From NCBI GenBank assembly GCA_000307305.1, contig DF158882.1, forward strand, positions 423,956-487,955: a stretch of DNA of 64,000 nt, written 5' to 3'. Below, one piece after another: positions 50,664 to 61,264 of this stretch. The translations under genes were made by a program, and so were the position numbers. Origin of the DNA: Enterobacteriaceae bacterium B14 (GTDB lineage Bacteria > Pseudomonadota > Gammaproteobacteria > Enterobacterales > Enterobacteriaceae). The notes beneath the pieces were generated by a model, which was not told the DNA's origin, searched no databases, and saw nothing but the letters and a program-made list of their open reading frames with translations. The first letter of the stretch is position 1. Each line of letters starts with the position of its first letter.

Positions 50664-51695
50664 ATGACAATGAAAAAAACGATATTTGGCCTGCTGGCTG
50701 TATTCATTTTGCTTGGCGTTGGCGCCTCTTATTATGCATGGGAAAGAGTAAAACAGTACGGTACGACAAAACTGGCCCTTACTCAGGAAACAATCTTTAC
50801 GTTGCCTGCGGGAACGGGAAGGCAAGGATTGGAAGATCTGTTGATTAAACAGAAATTAATTAAGAAATCACGCTGGTTCCCTTGGTTACTGAAAGCAGAA
50901 CCTGAACTTGCTAAATTCAAAGCAGGAACCTACCGTATCCCTGCTGGGATGGATGTTCGACAACTATTGCAGTTGCTGCGTAGCGGTAAAGAGGCACAGT
51001 TTAGTGTCCGTTTCGTTGAAGGAACCCGTCTGCGTGACTGGTTAAAAATTCTTGAAGCAACGCCTTATTTAAAACATACACTAAAAGATAAAACTCAACA
51101 GCAGGTTGCAGAGCTTCTTACCTCTGATAGCACCGATCATGCTGAAGGGTGGCTATACCCCGATACTTATATGTACACAGCGAATACCAGCGATGAAGCG
51201 ATTCTAAAACGAGCTAATCAGCGCATGGTGGCAGCACTGGACGAAGAGTGGAAGGGGAGAGATAAAGGCCTACCTTACAAGACTCCACATGAAATGCTCA
51301 TTATGGCGTCCATTATTGAGAAGGAAACTGCTGTTAGCGAAGAACGTGGCAAAGTCGCTTCGGTTTTTGTTAACCGAATCCGAATTGGAATGCGTTTGCA
51401 AACTGACCCTACCGTTATTTATGGCATGGGGGAGGATTACAACGGCAATATCACCCGTAAGGATCTTGAAACAGAGACGCTCTACAATACTTATGTGATC
51501 AATGGGCTTCCGCCTACGCCGATTGCGATGCCGGGCAGAGCATCTCTGGCGGCAGCGGCGCACCCAGCAACGACGCCTTATCTCTACTTTGTCGCCGATG
51601 GTTATGGTGGGCACACCTTCACCACTAATTTGCAGAGCCACAATCAGGCTGTGCGCGAATATTTGAAAATCCAGAGGCAGAAACGTGGACAGTAA
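50664..51695 (+). CDS. mltG: Endolytic murein transglycosylase MltG
   Basis: YceG-family enzyme of 343 residues, anchored by one N-terminal helix ([20 protein letters not shown]), proposed to end growing glycan strands. A LysM-like subdomain is followed by the catalytic region with [15 protein letters not shown] (the essential Glu) and [15 protein letters not shown]. It overlaps tmk by 11 bp. Confidence 0.95.
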   Translation: MTMKKTIFGLLAVFILLGVGASYYAWERVKQYGTTKLALTQETIFTLPAGTGRQGLEDLLIKQKLIKKSRWFPWLLKAEPELAKFKAGTYRIPAGMDVRQLLQLLRSGKEAQFSVRFVEGTRLRDWLKILEATPYLKHTLKDKTQQQVAELLTSDSTDHAEGWLYPDTYMYTANTSDEAILKRANQRMVAALDEEWKGRDKGLPYKTPHEMLIMASIIEKETAVSEERGKVASVFVNRIRIGMRLQTDPTVIYGMGEDYNGNITRKDLETETLYNTYVINGLPPTPIAMPGRASLAAAAHPATTPYLYFVADGYGGHTFTTNLQSHNQAVREYLKIQRQKRGQ

Positions 51696-52317
51696 GTTTA
51701 TTGTCATCGAAGGCTTGGAAGGGGCAGGAAAGACGACTGCCCGCGATACGGTGGTGGATGAACTTCGCCAACACGGTATTCAGGACATCATCTTTACGCG
51801 TGAACCGGGGGGGACACCTCTTGCAGAAAAACTGCGTGAATTGATTAAGCAGGGCATTGAGGGCGAATCACTAACAGATAAAGCCGAAGTTCTCATGCTC
51901 TATGCTGCTCGTATCCAGCTTGTCGAAAATGTCATTAAACCCGCATTGGCCCGTGGCGCTTGGGTGGTTGGCGATCGCCACGATCTCTCCTCTCAGGCTT
52001 ATCAGGGGGGGGGCAGAGGTATTGATACTGCTTTGATGACCTCATTACGGGATACGGTACTCGGTGATTTCTATCCAGACTTTACGTTATATCTCGACCT
52101 TCCTCCTGAGGTGGGTTTGCAAAGAGCAAGAGAGCGAGGCGCACTGGATAGGATCGAACAAGAGTCATTAGAGTTCTTCAAGCGGACACGTAAGCGCTAT
52201 TTAGACCTAGCAGATGCTGATGAACGTATTGAAACTATCGATGCATCACAAGATATCGCAGCCGTTTCTGCTGATATTCGCAAGGCGTTAAAATCATGGT
52301 TGGCAGTTCAGAAGTGA
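51685..52317 (+). CDS. tmk: Thymidylate kinase
   Basis: Phosphorylates dTMP to dTDP. The 210 residues have the P-loop [10 protein letters not shown], the dTMP-binding [12 protein letters not shown], the [16 protein letters not shown] segment, and the lid [17 protein letters not shown] start 51685 lies inside the end of mltG. Confidence 0.96.
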   Translation: MDSKFIVIEGLEGAGKTTARDTVVDELRQHGIQDIIFTREPGGTPLAEKLRELIKQGIEGESLTDKAEVLMLYAARIQLVENVIKPALARGAWVVGDRHDLSSQAYQGGGRGIDTALMTSLRDTVLGDFYPDFTLYLDLPPEVGLQRARERGALDRIEQESLEFFKRTRKRYLDLADADERIETIDASQDIAAVSADIRKALKSWLAVQK

Positions 52318-53312
52318 AATGGTATCCCTGGCTAACATCACATTATCGTGAGTTGATCGCCCAGTATCGCTCAGAGCGACCTCATCACGCTTTGCTGCTA
52401 CATGCCTTGCCGGGAACGGGAGAACCGCTACTAATGGAAGGCATCGGGCACTGGCTGATGTGCCAGAGGCCGAACGGTGACAAGACCTGTGGTGAGTGCC
52501 ATGGCTGCAACTTAATGAAAGCAGGCAATCACCCTGATTGGCATATAATGGTGCCAGAAAAAGGCAAGAGTACGCTGGGGGTAGAGCCGATAAGGCAGCT
52601 TACTGAGGTGTTATACAGCCACGCTCAGCAAGGTGGGGCAAAAGCGGTCTGGTTTCCTGATATCGAGTGTCTCTCTGAGGCGGCAGCGAATGCATTGCTG
52701 AAAACGCTAGAGGAGCCACCGCAGAAAACCTATTTTCTGTTGGGATGCCGTGAGCCTAGCAGTGTGTTAGCCACTATTCGTAGCCGCTGTGCTTACTATC
52801 ATCTAGCTTGTCCTGATGAGGAGTACAGCATTCGCTGGTTAGAACATCAATCTCCTGGGGATCGCACAGCACAGCGTACGGCACTGCGTTTGACGGGTGG
52901 GGCACCGATTGCTGCTGAGCAGCTATTAGAGATGTCTGCGTGGTCACAGCGCACAGCGTTGTGTCATGCGTTTGAACAGACATTAAGCCACCCTAGTTGG
53001 GATCTCCTCTCGCTATTACCAGAGTTGAACCACGATAACGCAACCGAGCGACTACACTGGCTATACACACTGTTGTTAGATGCGTGTAAATGGGCGCAGG
53101 GAGCGGGGCAATTTATTGCCAATCAAGACCGTGCCTCTTTGGTTGAGCGATTGGCTAAACGGATACCGGTTAGCGTATTGCAAATCCTTGCCCAAGATTG
53201 TCTATTATGCCGCCATGAGCTAGACACTGTCGCTGGCGTGAATAAAGAACTTATGCTCACAGAGCGGTTATGCCGCTGGGAGCGTGAGCTATCCTCCCAT
53301 TCAGTGAACTAA
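52314..53312 (+). CDS. holB: DNA polymerase III delta' subunit
   Basis: Clamp-loader subunit delta', 332 residues from GTG 52314. A four-cysteine zinc module is at [19 protein letters not shown]; an AAA+-like core includes [17 protein letters not shown] and the arginine-finger-like SRC motif TIRSRCAYY. The Walker A region is degenerate, as is usual for delta'. The GTG overlaps the tmk stop and begins VKWYPWL, matching the E. coli N-terminus; an ATG at 52296 would add six non-conserved residues. Confidence 0.93.
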   Translation: MKWYPWLTSHYRELIAQYRSERPHHALLLHALPGTGEPLLMEGIGHWLMCQRPNGDKTCGECHGCNLMKAGNHPDWHIMVPEKGKSTLGVEPIRQLTEVLYSHAQQGGAKAVWFPDIECLSEAAANALLKTLEEPPQKTYFLLGCREPSSVLATIRSRCAYYHLACPDEEYSIRWLEHQSPGDRTAQRTALRLTGGAPIAAEQLLEMSAWSQRTALCHAFEQTLSHPSWDLLSLLPELNHDNATERLHWLYTLLLDACKWAQGAGQFIANQDRASLVERLAKRIPVSVLQILAQDCLLCRHELDTVAGVNKELMLTERLCRWERELSSHSVN

Positions 53313-53352
53313 GATCTCTGAATCTGCGTTTTAACCAAGAGTTATCAGGATT

Positions 53353-54141
53353 ATGTTACTAGTTGATTCCCACTGTCATTTAGACGGATTAGATTACACC
53401 ACGCTGCATAAAAGCGTGGATGAGGTGCTGTTACGAGCGAAGGAGAGGGATGTCGGCTTTGTTTTGGCTGTTGCAACCTCACTACCTGGGTTTGAAAGCA
53501 TGACTCAGTTTATTGGTCAGAGAGAGGACGTTGCATACTCTTGCGGTGTCCACCCTTTGCACCTTGAAGAGGATTACGATCACGATCTTCTTCGCACCCT
53601 TGCGGCACGGCCTGATGTTGTCGCGCTTGGCGAAACGGGGTTGGACTATTTTTATCAGCAGGAGACAATCCCACGTCAACAGGAATCATTTCGCCGACAT
53701 ATTCAGATAGGGCGAGAGTTTTCTAAGCCAGTTATCGTCCATACGCGTGATGCACGTCAGGATACGTTAGATATCTTAACGGAAGAGAACGCCGATGAGT
53801 GTGGTGGGGTTCTGCACTGTTTTACTGAGGATAAAGCGACGGCAGAAAAACTATTAGATCTAGGCTTCTATATCTCTCTTTCAGGCATTATGACGTTCCG
53901 CAACGCCCATGATTTACGTGAAGTTGCCCGTTATATTCCAGTCGATCGCCTGTTGGTTGAAACGGATTCACCGTATCTTGCCCCTGTACCCTATCGCGGT
54001 AAAGAGAATCAGCCCGCTTACGTTCGCGATGTGGCGGAATATCTCGCGGTACTTAAGAGTATTTCACTAGAAGAGTTAGCAGAACAGACAACGCGTAATT
54101 TTTGCCAATTATTTCAGATCAAAATCCCTACCATCGTCTAA
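53353..54141 (+). CDS. ycfH: TatD-family metal-dependent hydrolase YcfH
   Basis: Putative metallo-hydrolase with a TIM-barrel fold, 262 residues. Metal ligands are seen in VDSHCHLDGLDY, ALGETGLDYFYQ, VIVHTRDA, LHCFTEDK and LVETDSPYLAP. Relatives are DNases or D-aminoacyl-tRNA deacylases; the role of YcfH itself is unsettled. Last gene of the holB block. Confidence 0.92.
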   Translation: MLLVDSHCHLDGLDYTTLHKSVDEVLLRAKERDVGFVLAVATSLPGFESMTQFIGQREDVAYSCGVHPLHLEEDYDHDLLRTLAARPDVVALGETGLDYFYQQETIPRQQESFRRHIQIGREFSKPVIVHTRDARQDTLDILTEENADECGGVLHCFTEDKATAEKLLDLGFYISLSGIMTFRNAHDLREVARYIPVDRLLVETDSPYLAPVPYRGKENQPAYVRDVAEYLAVLKSISLEELAEQTTRNFCQLFQIKIPTIV

Positions 54142-54292
54142 TCTTAAGCCAGAAACAGCTCAATCTTATATTTTTTATTGCTCATAATTAATCTTTATGT
54201 CACATGGATAATATAGGGTTTAGCCTGTTTTTGGCTTTTTTTTACGCCTATCATTAACAAATAAAACACATTTTTATTATCACTTTCACAGA

Positions 54293-54312
54293 AATGTGAC
54301 AGGTGTCAAACT
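54293..54312. promoter_or_regulatory. Predicted CRP site of ptsG
   Basis: TGTGA-N6-TCAAA (54295-54310) matches the CRP consensus TGTGA-N6-TCACA at nine of ten core positions, upstream of the ptsG promoter region, as in E. coli where cAMP-CRP activates ptsG. Confidence 0.65.
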
Positions 54313-54325
54313 ATGCAAGTAGTAT

Positions 54326-54353
54326 TTATTTTACCCTTCGTAATAATTAAAGG
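54326..54353. promoter_or_regulatory. Predicted Mlc operator of ptsG
   Basis: TTATTTTACCCTTCGTAATA followed by ATTAAAGG closely resembles the E. coli ptsG Mlc operator, which has the same TATTTTAC-N-GTAATAA core. Mlc represses ptsG when glucose is absent. The match is from memory of the E. coli sequence. Confidence 0.6.
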
Positions 54354-54431
54354 GAGAGCAAAAATCCCTTATTCGCAGGGTAAATATTTCTACTGAAAAT
54401 CAGACCTGCAAAGCGTAAATGATTAACACAA

Positions 54432-54456
54432 TGACTCAGGAGCACACTCAACTATG
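54432..54456 (+). promoter_or_regulatory. ptsG ribosome site with SgrS-like pairing region
   Basis: The stretch TGACTCAGGAGCACACTCAA just before the ATG is almost the same as in E. coli, where the small RNA SgrS pairs with it and blocks translation under glucose-phosphate stress. AGGAGC is the ribosome site. Retention of bases outside that site suggests SgrS control is also kept here. Confidence 0.6.
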
Positions 54457-55887
54457 TTTAAGAATGCATTTGCAAACCTACAAAAAGTAGGTAAATCGCT
54501 AATGCTGCCGGTTTCCGTACTCCCTATTGCAGGTATCTTACTTGGGGTCGGTTCAGCAGGATTCAGTTGGTTACCCACTGTTGTTTCTGATGTTATGGCA
54601 CAGGCGGGTGGCTCCGTTTTTGCTAACATGCCACTGATTTTCGCAATCGGTGTCGCACTAGGGTTTACGAATAACGACGGTGTATCTGCTTTGGCTGCGG
54701 TCGTCGCATACGGCATTATGGTAAAAACCATGGCGGTCGTTGCCCCATTAGTTTTACATCTCTCTGCGGCAGAGATAGAAACTAAACATTTAGCGGATAC
54801 CGGCGTGCTCGGCGGGATTATCGCAGGGTCGATAGCCGCCTATATGTTTAACCGCTTTTATCGCATTAAACTCCCTGAGTATCTGGGGTTCTTTGCGGGT
54901 AAGCGTTTTGTTCCGATCATTTCTGGCGTCTGTGCCATTGTTCTAGGTGTCGTGCTCTCGTTTATTTGGCCACCTATTGGTGCACGTATTCAGGAGTTCT
55001 CTCAGTGGGCAGCCTATCAAAACCCGGTTCTCGCTTTCGGCATCTATGGTTTAGTTGAGCGTGCTTTAGTTCCTTTTGGTTTACACCACATATGGAATGT
55101 GCCGTTCCAAATGCAAGTAGGCGAGTATATCAACGCGGCAGGACAGGTGTTCCACGGTGATATTCCACGCTTCATGGCAGGCGACCCAACAGCGGGTAAA
55201 CTCTCTGGTGGCTTCCTATTTAAAATGTATGGCCTTCCTGCGGCAGCGATAGCGATTTGGCATTCAGCCAAACCACAAAACCGTGCCAAAGTCGGCGGTA
55301 TCATGATCTCTGCGGCACTCACCTCATTCTTAACTGGTATAACCGAACCTATCGAGTTCTCCTTCCTGTTTGTTGCCCCAATCCTGTATGTGATCCATGC
55401 GATTCTGGCTGGTTTAGCTTTCCCAATCTGTATCCTGCTGGATATGCGTGCGGGCACCAGTTTCTCTCATGGTCTGATCGACTTTGTCGTATTGAGTGGT
55501 AATGGTCACAACACATGGATGTTCCCAATTGTTGGCATCTGCTATGCGGTGCTTTATTACACAATTTTCCGTGTTCTGATCGCAAAATTAAATCTTAAAA
55601 CACCAGGCCGTGAAGACGATACGGCAGAGAAAGAGGCTAAAGTGGGTAACGAAATGTCAGCGGCGTTAGTGAAGGCTTTCGGTGGTAAAGAGAACATTAC
55701 TAATCTCGATGCTTGTATCACTCGTTTACGTGTTAGCGTTGGTGATGTTGCCAAGGTAGACCAGGCAGAGCTGAAGAAACTTGGTGCGGCAGGTGTTGTC
55801 GTAGCAGGATCAGGAGTTCAGGCTATCTTTGGTACCAAGTCTGATAACTTGAAGACCGATATGGATGAGTACATTCGTAATAACTAG
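54454..55887 (+). CDS. ptsG: PTS glucose-specific EIICB component
   Basis: Glucose transporter-kinase of 477 residues. The EIIC membrane domain (about 1-385) has [20 protein letters not shown] and the substrate-site region [16 protein letters not shown] linker leads to the EIIB domain (about 400-477) with phosphorylated Cys in [16 protein letters not shown]. Length and motifs are the same as E. coli PtsG. It ends at a strong bidirectional terminator. Confidence 0.97.
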   Translation: MFKNAFANLQKVGKSLMLPVSVLPIAGILLGVGSAGFSWLPTVVSDVMAQAGGSVFANMPLIFAIGVALGFTNNDGVSALAAVVAYGIMVKTMAVVAPLVLHLSAAEIETKHLADTGVLGGIIAGSIAAYMFNRFYRIKLPEYLGFFAGKRFVPIISGVCAIVLGVVLSFIWPPIGARIQEFSQWAAYQNPVLAFGIYGLVERALVPFGLHHIWNVPFQMQVGEYINAAGQVFHGDIPRFMAGDPTAGKLSGGFLFKMYGLPAAAIAIWHSAKPQNRAKVGGIMISAALTSFLTGITEPIEFSFLFVAPILYVIHAILAGLAFPICILLDMRAGTSFSHGLIDFVVLSGNGHNTWMFPIVGICYAVLYYTIFRVLIAKLNLKTPGREDDTAEKEAKVGNEMSAALVKAFGGKENITNLDACITRLRVSVGDVAKVDQAELKKLGAAGVVVAGSGVQAIFGTKSDNLKTDMDEYIRNN

Positions 55888-55918
55888 ATGCCTCTCATAA
55901 CGAAGAGTCTCATCACAT

Positions 55919-55946
55919 AAAAAAGGGAGCATTTGCTCCCTTTTTT
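55919..55946. terminator. Bidirectional terminator after ptsG
   Basis: AAAAAAGGGAGC (55919-55930) and GCTCCCTTTTTT (55935-55946) form a perfect 12-bp stem with loop ATTT, serving ptsG and the convergent dihydroorotase gene. Confidence 0.92.
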
Positions 55947-55963
55947 ATGGTTAAGCGAAAATA

Positions 55964-57313
55964 TTAACGGTTGAATGTTAAGCGTTGGCCCATCGGTGCG
56001 GCGACGTGTTGGTTATTGCGAAAAACAATGTTGCCATTAACGATAGTCGTATCGATCAACCCACCTTGGAATGTATGGCCTTCAAACGGTGACCATCCAC
56101 ATTGATAGAACAGATTCTCTTTGTTGACGGTAAAATGTTTTGCAGGGTCGATGAGAACGAGGTCGGCAAAATACCCTTCACGAATATAGCCTCGGTCAGC
56201 GAGTTGAAAACGCTCGGCAACGGCATGGCTAGTTTTGCTTACAATTAACTCCAGCGAGAAAATACCGCGATGACTCATATCGAGCAGCGAGAGCAGGGCA
56301 TGTTGCACGAGTGGTAGGCCTGATGGTGCACCAAAATAAGTGTTCTGTTTCTCTTCCCACGTATGCGGTGCGTGGTCAGTGGCTATCACATCGATAATGC
56401 CCTTTTTAACGGCGTCGATAAGCGCAAGTTGATGTTTCTCTGCTTTAATAGCTGGGTTGCATTTAATCAGATGACCCTGTTGCTGGTAATCGTTCTGATT
56501 AAAGAATAAGTGGTGCACACAGGCTTCGGCTGTAATCTGCTTTTTACGCAGTGCCTCTAAGGTTGGGGCAGGCTCGAAAAGATGCAGTTCATCAGCGGTT
56601 GTCAGGTGAAGAACGTGAAGGCGAGTACCGTGCTTTTTAGCCAAGGCCACCGCCATAGATGAAGATTTCAAACAGGCATCGGCAGAACGAATATTGGCGT
56701 GTTCAAATGCCGGAATATCATCACCATATTTTGCCCTATAGGCATCTTCTGCCACTTTGATCATAGGCGTATCTTCGCAGTGGGTGGCAATCAATACAGG
56801 GCTTTCTGCAAATATTTTGCCTAAAGTCTCCTCATTATCTACCAGCATATTGCCCGTCGATGCACCCATGAAGATCTTAACACCACAGGCATCATTCGGG
56901 TTTAGACGGCGAATATCATCAAGATTGTCGTTGGTTGCCCCCATATAGAAGCTGAAATTGGCGATAGATGAGGCGGAAGCACGCGCATATTTATCATCTA
57001 ATGCTTGTTGGTTGGTAGTCTGAGGATTAACGTTTGGCATTTCCATATAACTGGTTATCCCGCCAGCGACAGCGGCGCGAGATTCAGAGGCGATCGTTCC
57101 TTTGTGCGGAAAACCTGGCTCACGGAAGTGAACCTGATCGTCGATCATTCCGGGGATAAGAAGTTTCCCCGAGGCATCAATAACATTAGCATCTGCTGGC
57201 GCATCAATTGAACGTTGGATTTTTTCAATACGCCCATTTACGATAAGTACATCGGTTTCTTGTCGACGATCTTCATTAATCATCGTTGCATTTGTAATCA
57301 ACAGCTTTGTCAT
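55964..57313 (-). CDS. Dihydroorotase-family amidohydrolase, Bacteroidetes-like type
   Basis: Amidohydrolase of 449 residues related to dihydroorotase, which cyclises carbamoyl-aspartate in pyrimidine synthesis. The usual HxH metal pair reads QVH in GMIDDQVHFREPG; the remaining sites are intact: the carboxylated lysine in CGVKIFMGASTGNML, ATHCED, LHVLHLTTADE and VIATDHAPHT. It is of the long class I type, not the 348-residue class II PyrC of E. coli. The same DDQVHFREPG form is known to me from Bacteroidetes enzymes. It occupies the place where E. coli has fhuE. True PyrC, hydantoinase or another cyclic amidase role cannot be decided from sequence. Confidence 0.85.
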   Translation of the reverse strand: MTKLLITNATMINEDRRQETDVLIVNGRIEKIQRSIDAPADANVIDASGKLLIPGMIDDQVHFREPGFPHKGTIASESRAAVAGGITSYMEMPNVNPQTTNQQALDDKYARASASSIANFSFYMGATNDNLDDIRRLNPNDACGVKIFMGASTGNMLVDNEETLGKIFAESPVLIATHCEDTPMIKVAEDAYRAKYGDDIPAFEHANIRSADACLKSSSMAVALAKKHGTRLHVLHLTTADELHLFEPAPTLEALRKKQITAEACVHHLFFNQNDYQQQGHLIKCNPAIKAEKHQLALIDAVKKGIIDVIATDHAPHTWEEKQNTYFGAPSGLPLVQHALLSLLDMSHRGIFSLELIVSKTSHAVAERFQLADRGYIREGYFADLVLIDPAKHFTVNKENLFYQCGWSPFEGHTFQGGLIDTTIVNGNIVFRNNQHVAAPMGQRLTFNR

Positions 57314-57504
57314 CTTACCTTCCTCAGAATTTAGTTCGTAGAGCTAAGGGGGATAGTTACAATATGGTAACTGAAAAAGCCATAATATGTTCAGTCTGAA
57401 TTTAATGTTTTACCGAAGAAAAAATGAGAGAGTGTTGAAACTCTGTAAGCATCTCACTCATACTTAAGTAATCACCTAGTTTTAATGAATAAGGATACAA
57501 GGCA

Positions 57505-57855
57505 ATGGCTGAAGAGACGATTTTTAGTAAAATTATCCGCCGTGAAATCCCTTCTGACGTGGTTTATCAGGATGATCTAGTCACAGCCTTTCGTGATATT
57601 GCACCCCAAGCACCTACCCATATTCTTATCGTCCCGAATATTCTGATTCCAACGCTGAACGATGTGAAAGATGAACACGAAGCAGCATTAGGGAGAATGG
57701 TGACTGTGGCGGCAAAAATTGCTGAGCAGGAAGGGATCGCAGAAGATGGCTATCGGCTGATTATCAACTGCAACCGACATGGTGGGCAGGAGGTCTATCA
57801 TATTCATATGCACCTACTGGGCGGTAAAGTCCTCGGGCCGATGCTTTCCCGATAA
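57505..57855 (+). CDS. hinT: Purine nucleoside phosphoramidase HinT
   Basis: HIT-family hydrolase of 116 residues that cleaves AMP-amino acid phosphoramidates. The histidine triad is in [11 protein letters not shown], with [13 protein letters not shown] earlier. Divergent from the dihydroorotase gene. A hairpin (AAGTGGCT/AGCCACTT, 57865-57891) follows its stop but has no T run on this strand. Confidence 0.95.
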   Translation: MAEETIFSKIIRREIPSDVVYQDDLVTAFRDIAPQAPTHILIVPNILIPTLNDVKDEHEAALGRMVTVAAKIAEQEGIAEDGYRLIINCNRHGGQEVYHIHMHLLGGKVLGPMLSR

Positions 57856-57950
57856 GCACTAAAAAAGTGGCTACTATATAAGCAGCCACTTCTTGGCTTA
57901 ATGTTTATCTTTCCGTAATAAAACACACTAAGACCTTCTAAGGGTAGACG

Positions 57951-58583
57951 ATGAAAAAGTTGTTATTTGTGGGACTAGCTGCCCTGTTTTTGACTGGGTG
58001 TCCGGAAACACCAAGAAAGCCTGCCGATATTGGTGTGATAGCGCCACCGACTACGGTCCCTGTGCAGCTTGAGAAACCGCAGCAACCGGTAAAGCCGGTT
58101 GAACCAACAAAGCCAGCAGAGCCTAAGTCCGTCGTTAGTTTTATCTGGCCGGAAAGTGTTTCGCCGCTAGTCAACCAAATGACTTCAGCAACGGAAGTGA
58201 GCGATGGCAATGTGCTGCTGGTGGATAGCGTTAGCAACAATACCAATGGCTCAATAAAAACGCCGCAGGCAACAAGCGCCATTCATAGTGTTTTAGCATC
58301 AAATAGCAAGTTTAAGGTTGTACCAGAAGCTGCCGCTGCCGCAGCTAGACAGGCTCTAGGGCTTTCTAGCGATGATGGGCTGAAATCACGTTCCAAGGCT
58401 ATCGGCCTCGCACGCTATGTTCATGCTCAGTATGTCCTGTATACGACACTGACGGGCAGTGCAAAAGACCCTACATTATCGATGCAATTGCTGTCGGTTC
58501 TTTCGGGTGAGCTGATGTGGTCGGGGAAAGGTGCTGTTGAGCAGCGTCTTTGTCCGGTAACCAATGGCGTACCGCAGTGCTAA
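57951..58583 (+). CDS. lpoB: Outer-membrane lipoprotein LpoB, activator of PBP1b
   Basis: Lipoprotein of 210 residues (lipobox LFLTGC) with a proline-rich linker of alternating K, P, V and E, about residues 20-60, that spans the periplasm, and a globular domain from about 65 which stimulates PBP1b. Key segments are NVLLVDSVSNNTNGSIKT and LSMQLLSVLSGELMWSGKG. E. coli has ycfL between hinT and lpoB; it is absent here. Confidence 0.93.
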   Translation: MKKLLFVGLAALFLTGCPETPRKPADIGVIAPPTTVPVQLEKPQQPVKPVEPTKPAEPKSVVSFIWPESVSPLVNQMTSATEVSDGNVLLVDSVSNNTNGSIKTPQATSAIHSVLASNSKFKVVPEAAAAAARQALGLSSDDGLKSRSKAIGLARYVHAQYVLYTTLTGSAKDPTLSMQLLSVLSGELMWSGKGAVEQRLCPVTNGVPQC

Positions 58584-58596
58584 AACGGAAGTCAAT

Positions 58597-59484
58597 GTGA
58601 ACCAAGAGGCCATCCATCAGGAAAGTCAGCGAGAGATCTGTGCGATCTTAGCCCATATTTACTCGGCGGATGTGCTTCCTGCCTTAAAGTTTACCTCTGT
58701 TGCAGGGCTAACCGATGCTGGTTGGCATGTTACTGATGGTGAACACCACTGGCTAGCTAGAGGAATGACGGTAGAAAAGCGCCAATTAGGGATCTCGGCT
58801 ACTCGAGAGGCTAATATCCTCAAGCATCTATCGGCTTATGGATTGGCACCTAATCCTCTAATCAGGCAAGGGAAATGGCTGGTGTTAGAGTGGGTGGTAG
58901 GCGAGACCATGAGTGAGCAGCTATTTATGATGCCAGAACACCAGCAAACATTAAGTACTCTATTGGTGTCGCTGCATGACAAACCCTTATCAGGTTATCC
59001 GTTGAATATCCGACAGCGGCTCGCTCATCAATTGATGTTTATCGATCGGCGTCGATTTACACCGTGCTGGCTCAAACTTCATCAGTCTATGATGCGCACA
59101 CCACTGCCTGTATCGATCAAAACTGCACTGGTCCATATGGATCTGCATGAAGAGAATATTATCTTAACGATGCCTTCAGACCGCCCAACATTAAGATTGA
59201 TTGATTGGGAATACGCGGCAGATGCGGATATTGCACTAGAGCTGGCGGCGCTTTTTCAGGGAAATGGCTGGACGAGTGAAGAGCAGAAAACGTTTTTAGA
59301 TTACTACTGCCAGCGTGGCGGGTACCATGATGTGACGCGTCTGGCACAGGCTATTGCACAGTGGATACCTTGGGTGACTTATCTCTCAATGCTGTGGTTT
59401 GAGCTTCGTTGGCGACAGAGCGGGGATGAGCACTATTTAGAGGCGTCTTCAGAACAGCGACGCTATCTAGGTTTATCACATTAA
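58597..59484 (+). CDS. thiK: Thiamine kinase
   Basis: Aminoglycoside-phosphotransferase-like kinase of 295 residues for thiamine salvage. The catalytic loop is VHMDLHEENI and the metal motif LIDWEYAADADIALELA; the C-terminus WFELRWRQSGDEHYLE matches E. coli ThiK. GTG 58597 with GGAAG five bases upstream is preferred; an ATG at 58564 overlaps lpoB and adds eleven residues. Confidence 0.9.
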   Translation: MNQEAIHQESQREICAILAHIYSADVLPALKFTSVAGLTDAGWHVTDGEHHWLARGMTVEKRQLGISATREANILKHLSAYGLAPNPLIRQGKWLVLEWVVGETMSEQLFMMPEHQQTLSTLLVSLHDKPLSGYPLNIRQRLAHQLMFIDRRRFTPCWLKLHQSMMRTPLPVSIKTALVHMDLHEENIILTMPSDRPTLRLIDWEYAADADIALELAALFQGNGWTSEEQKTFLDYYCQRGGYHDVTRLAQAIAQWIPWVTYLSMLWFELRWRQSGDEHYLEASSEQRRYLGLSH

Positions 59485-59557
59485 GGGTTATAGAATTTCA
59501 ATTGATAAGACCGATCATACAAACGTATGGCGAAGACAATATTAAGAGAGGATTGGC

Positions 59558-60589
59558 ATGGGGCCAGTAATGTTGGATGTAGTTGGCTATGAGCTGGATG
59601 CAGAAGAGCGCGAGATCTTAAAGCATCCTTCTGTGGGGGGCGTCATTTTCTTTGCCCGTAACTTCCATGATGTGGCTCAACTACAAGAGTTGGTGCGCCA
59701 AATTAGGGAATCCTCTCACGAGCGTCTTTTGATTGCAGTTGATCAAGAAGGCGGGCGTGTACAGCGTTTTAAGGAAGGTTTCACGTTACTACCTGCGGCA
59801 CAATCTTTTGCTGAGATAAACTCCCCTGAAGAGGGCGGAAGATTAGCGGAAGAGTCCGGCTGGGTAATGGCGAGTGAATTAGCAACATTGGATATTGATA
59901 TCAGCTTTGCCCCTGTCTTAGATCTCGGACATATCAGCGCAGCTATTGGCGAGCGCTCATTTCATCAAGAGCCAGAAAAGGCGTTGGCGATGGTGCAACG
60001 CTTTATCGATGGAATGCACAGTGCCGGCATGCGATGCACGGGCAAGCACTTCCCTGGTCATGGTGCCGTGACTGCCGATTCTCATAAAGAAACCCCGATT
60101 GATCCACGCCCTCTGGCTGATATCCGCAACCATGACATGCTGATATTCCGCCAGCTAATAGAGCAGCAGCGCTTAGATGGCATTATGCCTGCGCATGTTA
60201 TCTATACTGATGCCGATCCGCTTCCAGCCAGTGGTTCTCCTTATTGGCTAAAACAGATACTGCGCAAAGAGTTAGGCTTTAACGGCGTTATCTTCTCTGA
60301 TGACCTTTCTATGGAAGGTGCCGCAGTCATGGGTAGTTATGCGGAACGTGGGCAGGCTTCTCTTAATGCTGGCTGCGATATGATTTTGGTGTGTAACAAT
60401 CGCGAAGGTGCGGTAAACGTGTTGGATAATCTGTCCCCGGTCAATGCCGATATCATTAAGACACTTTATCATCGCAATAAGTTAACCAGAAACGAACTGC
60501 TCTCTTCTGAGCGCTGGAAACGTGCAAATCATGATTTAACCGAGTTATCAGCGCGTTGGCAGGAGCACAAGCAAACGCTAGCATCGTAA
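59558..60589 (+). CDS. nagZ: Beta-N-acetylhexosaminidase NagZ
   Basis: Cytoplasmic glycoside hydrolase family 3 enzyme of 343 residues that releases GlcNAc from anhydromuropeptides in cell-wall recycling. [27 protein letters not shown] (the His/Asp catalytic loop) and the nucleophile in [12 protein letters not shown] are all intact. The start [19 protein letters not shown] is almost identical to E. coli. Confidence 0.96.
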   Translation: MGPVMLDVVGYELDAEEREILKHPSVGGVIFFARNFHDVAQLQELVRQIRESSHERLLIAVDQEGGRVQRFKEGFTLLPAAQSFAEINSPEEGGRLAEESGWVMASELATLDIDISFAPVLDLGHISAAIGERSFHQEPEKALAMVQRFIDGMHSAGMRCTGKHFPGHGAVTADSHKETPIDPRPLADIRNHDMLIFRQLIEQQRLDGIMPAHVIYTDADPLPASGSPYWLKQILRKELGFNGVIFSDDLSMEGAAVMGSYAERGQASLNAGCDMILVCNNREGAVNVLDNLSPVNADIIKTLYHRNKLTRNELLSSERWKRANHDLTELSARWQEHKQTLAS

Positions 60590-60721
60590 TAACACGCTGT
60601 TTTTATGTATGAGTTTGCTTTAGGCATCTGGCTTTTCTAGGGTTATATTCGTTGCTATTGGTCGCATAAATTAGATTGCAGGATCGCTGTTTTTCCTGAT
60701 TCATATTAAGAGGTTTACGTC

Positions 60722-61264
60722 ATGATCATCTATCTGCATGGATTTGATTCAACCAGCCCGGGGAATCATGAAAAAATCCTTCAGCTTCAGTTTATCGACC
60801 CTGATGTTCGTTTTATTAGTTACAGCACAATGCATCCTCGCCATGACATGCAGCATTTGCTGAAAGAGGTCGATAAAGCAGTGCAACAGGGTAACGATTC
60901 TAACGCCCTAATTTGCGGTGTGGGGTTGGGAGGTTTTTGGGCTGAACGCATCGGCTTCTTATGCGGCATCAGACAAGTGATGTTTAACCCTAATCTCTAT
61001 CCACAAGAGAATATGACGGGAAAAATAGATCGCCCAGAAGAGTATTTGGATATCTCGACCAAGTGTGTAAATGATTTCCGTGAGAAGAATAAAGGCCGCT
61101 GTTTACTGGTGTTATCGCGAACGGATGAAGTACTCGATAGCCAACGCACGGCAACAATGCTGGCACCTTATTACGATATTGTATGGGATGAAGAACAAAC
61201 CCATAAATTCAAAAATATTTCCCAGCATTTAAAGCAGATAAAAACGTTTAAACAACACAGTTGA
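60722..61264 (+). CDS. ycfP: YcfP (UPF0227 family)
   Basis: Alpha/beta-hydrolase-like protein of 180 residues ([15 protein letters not shown] at the start, [15 protein letters not shown] as nucleophile elbow with Gly in place of Ser, [11 protein letters not shown]). Its biochemical role is unknown. Position between nagZ and ndh is conserved. Confidence 0.92.
   Translation: MIIYLHGFDSTSPGNHEKILQLQFIDPDVRFISYSTMHPRHDMQHLLKEVDKAVQQGNDSNALICGVGLGGFWAERIGFLCGIRQVMFNPNLYPQENMTGKIDRPEEYLDISTKCVNDFREKNKGRCLLVLSRTDEVLDSQRTATMLAPYYDIVWDEEQTHKFKNISQHLKQIKTFKQHS

Larger units (their letters stand above)
54142..54453. promoter_or_regulatory. ptsG regulatory region
   Basis: These 312 bp hold no gene. They contain CRP-like and Mlc-like sites and a leader with an SgrS-like target, listed separately. 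The left third (54150-54250) is AT-rich with a T8 run at 54236-54243 that could end the holB-ycfH transcript. Confidence 0.6.

Noticed and set aside
57865-57891. Terminator after hinT
   Set aside because: The stem is good, but the T run is on the minus strand only and no minus-strand gene ends there; it is noted with hinT and not called separately.
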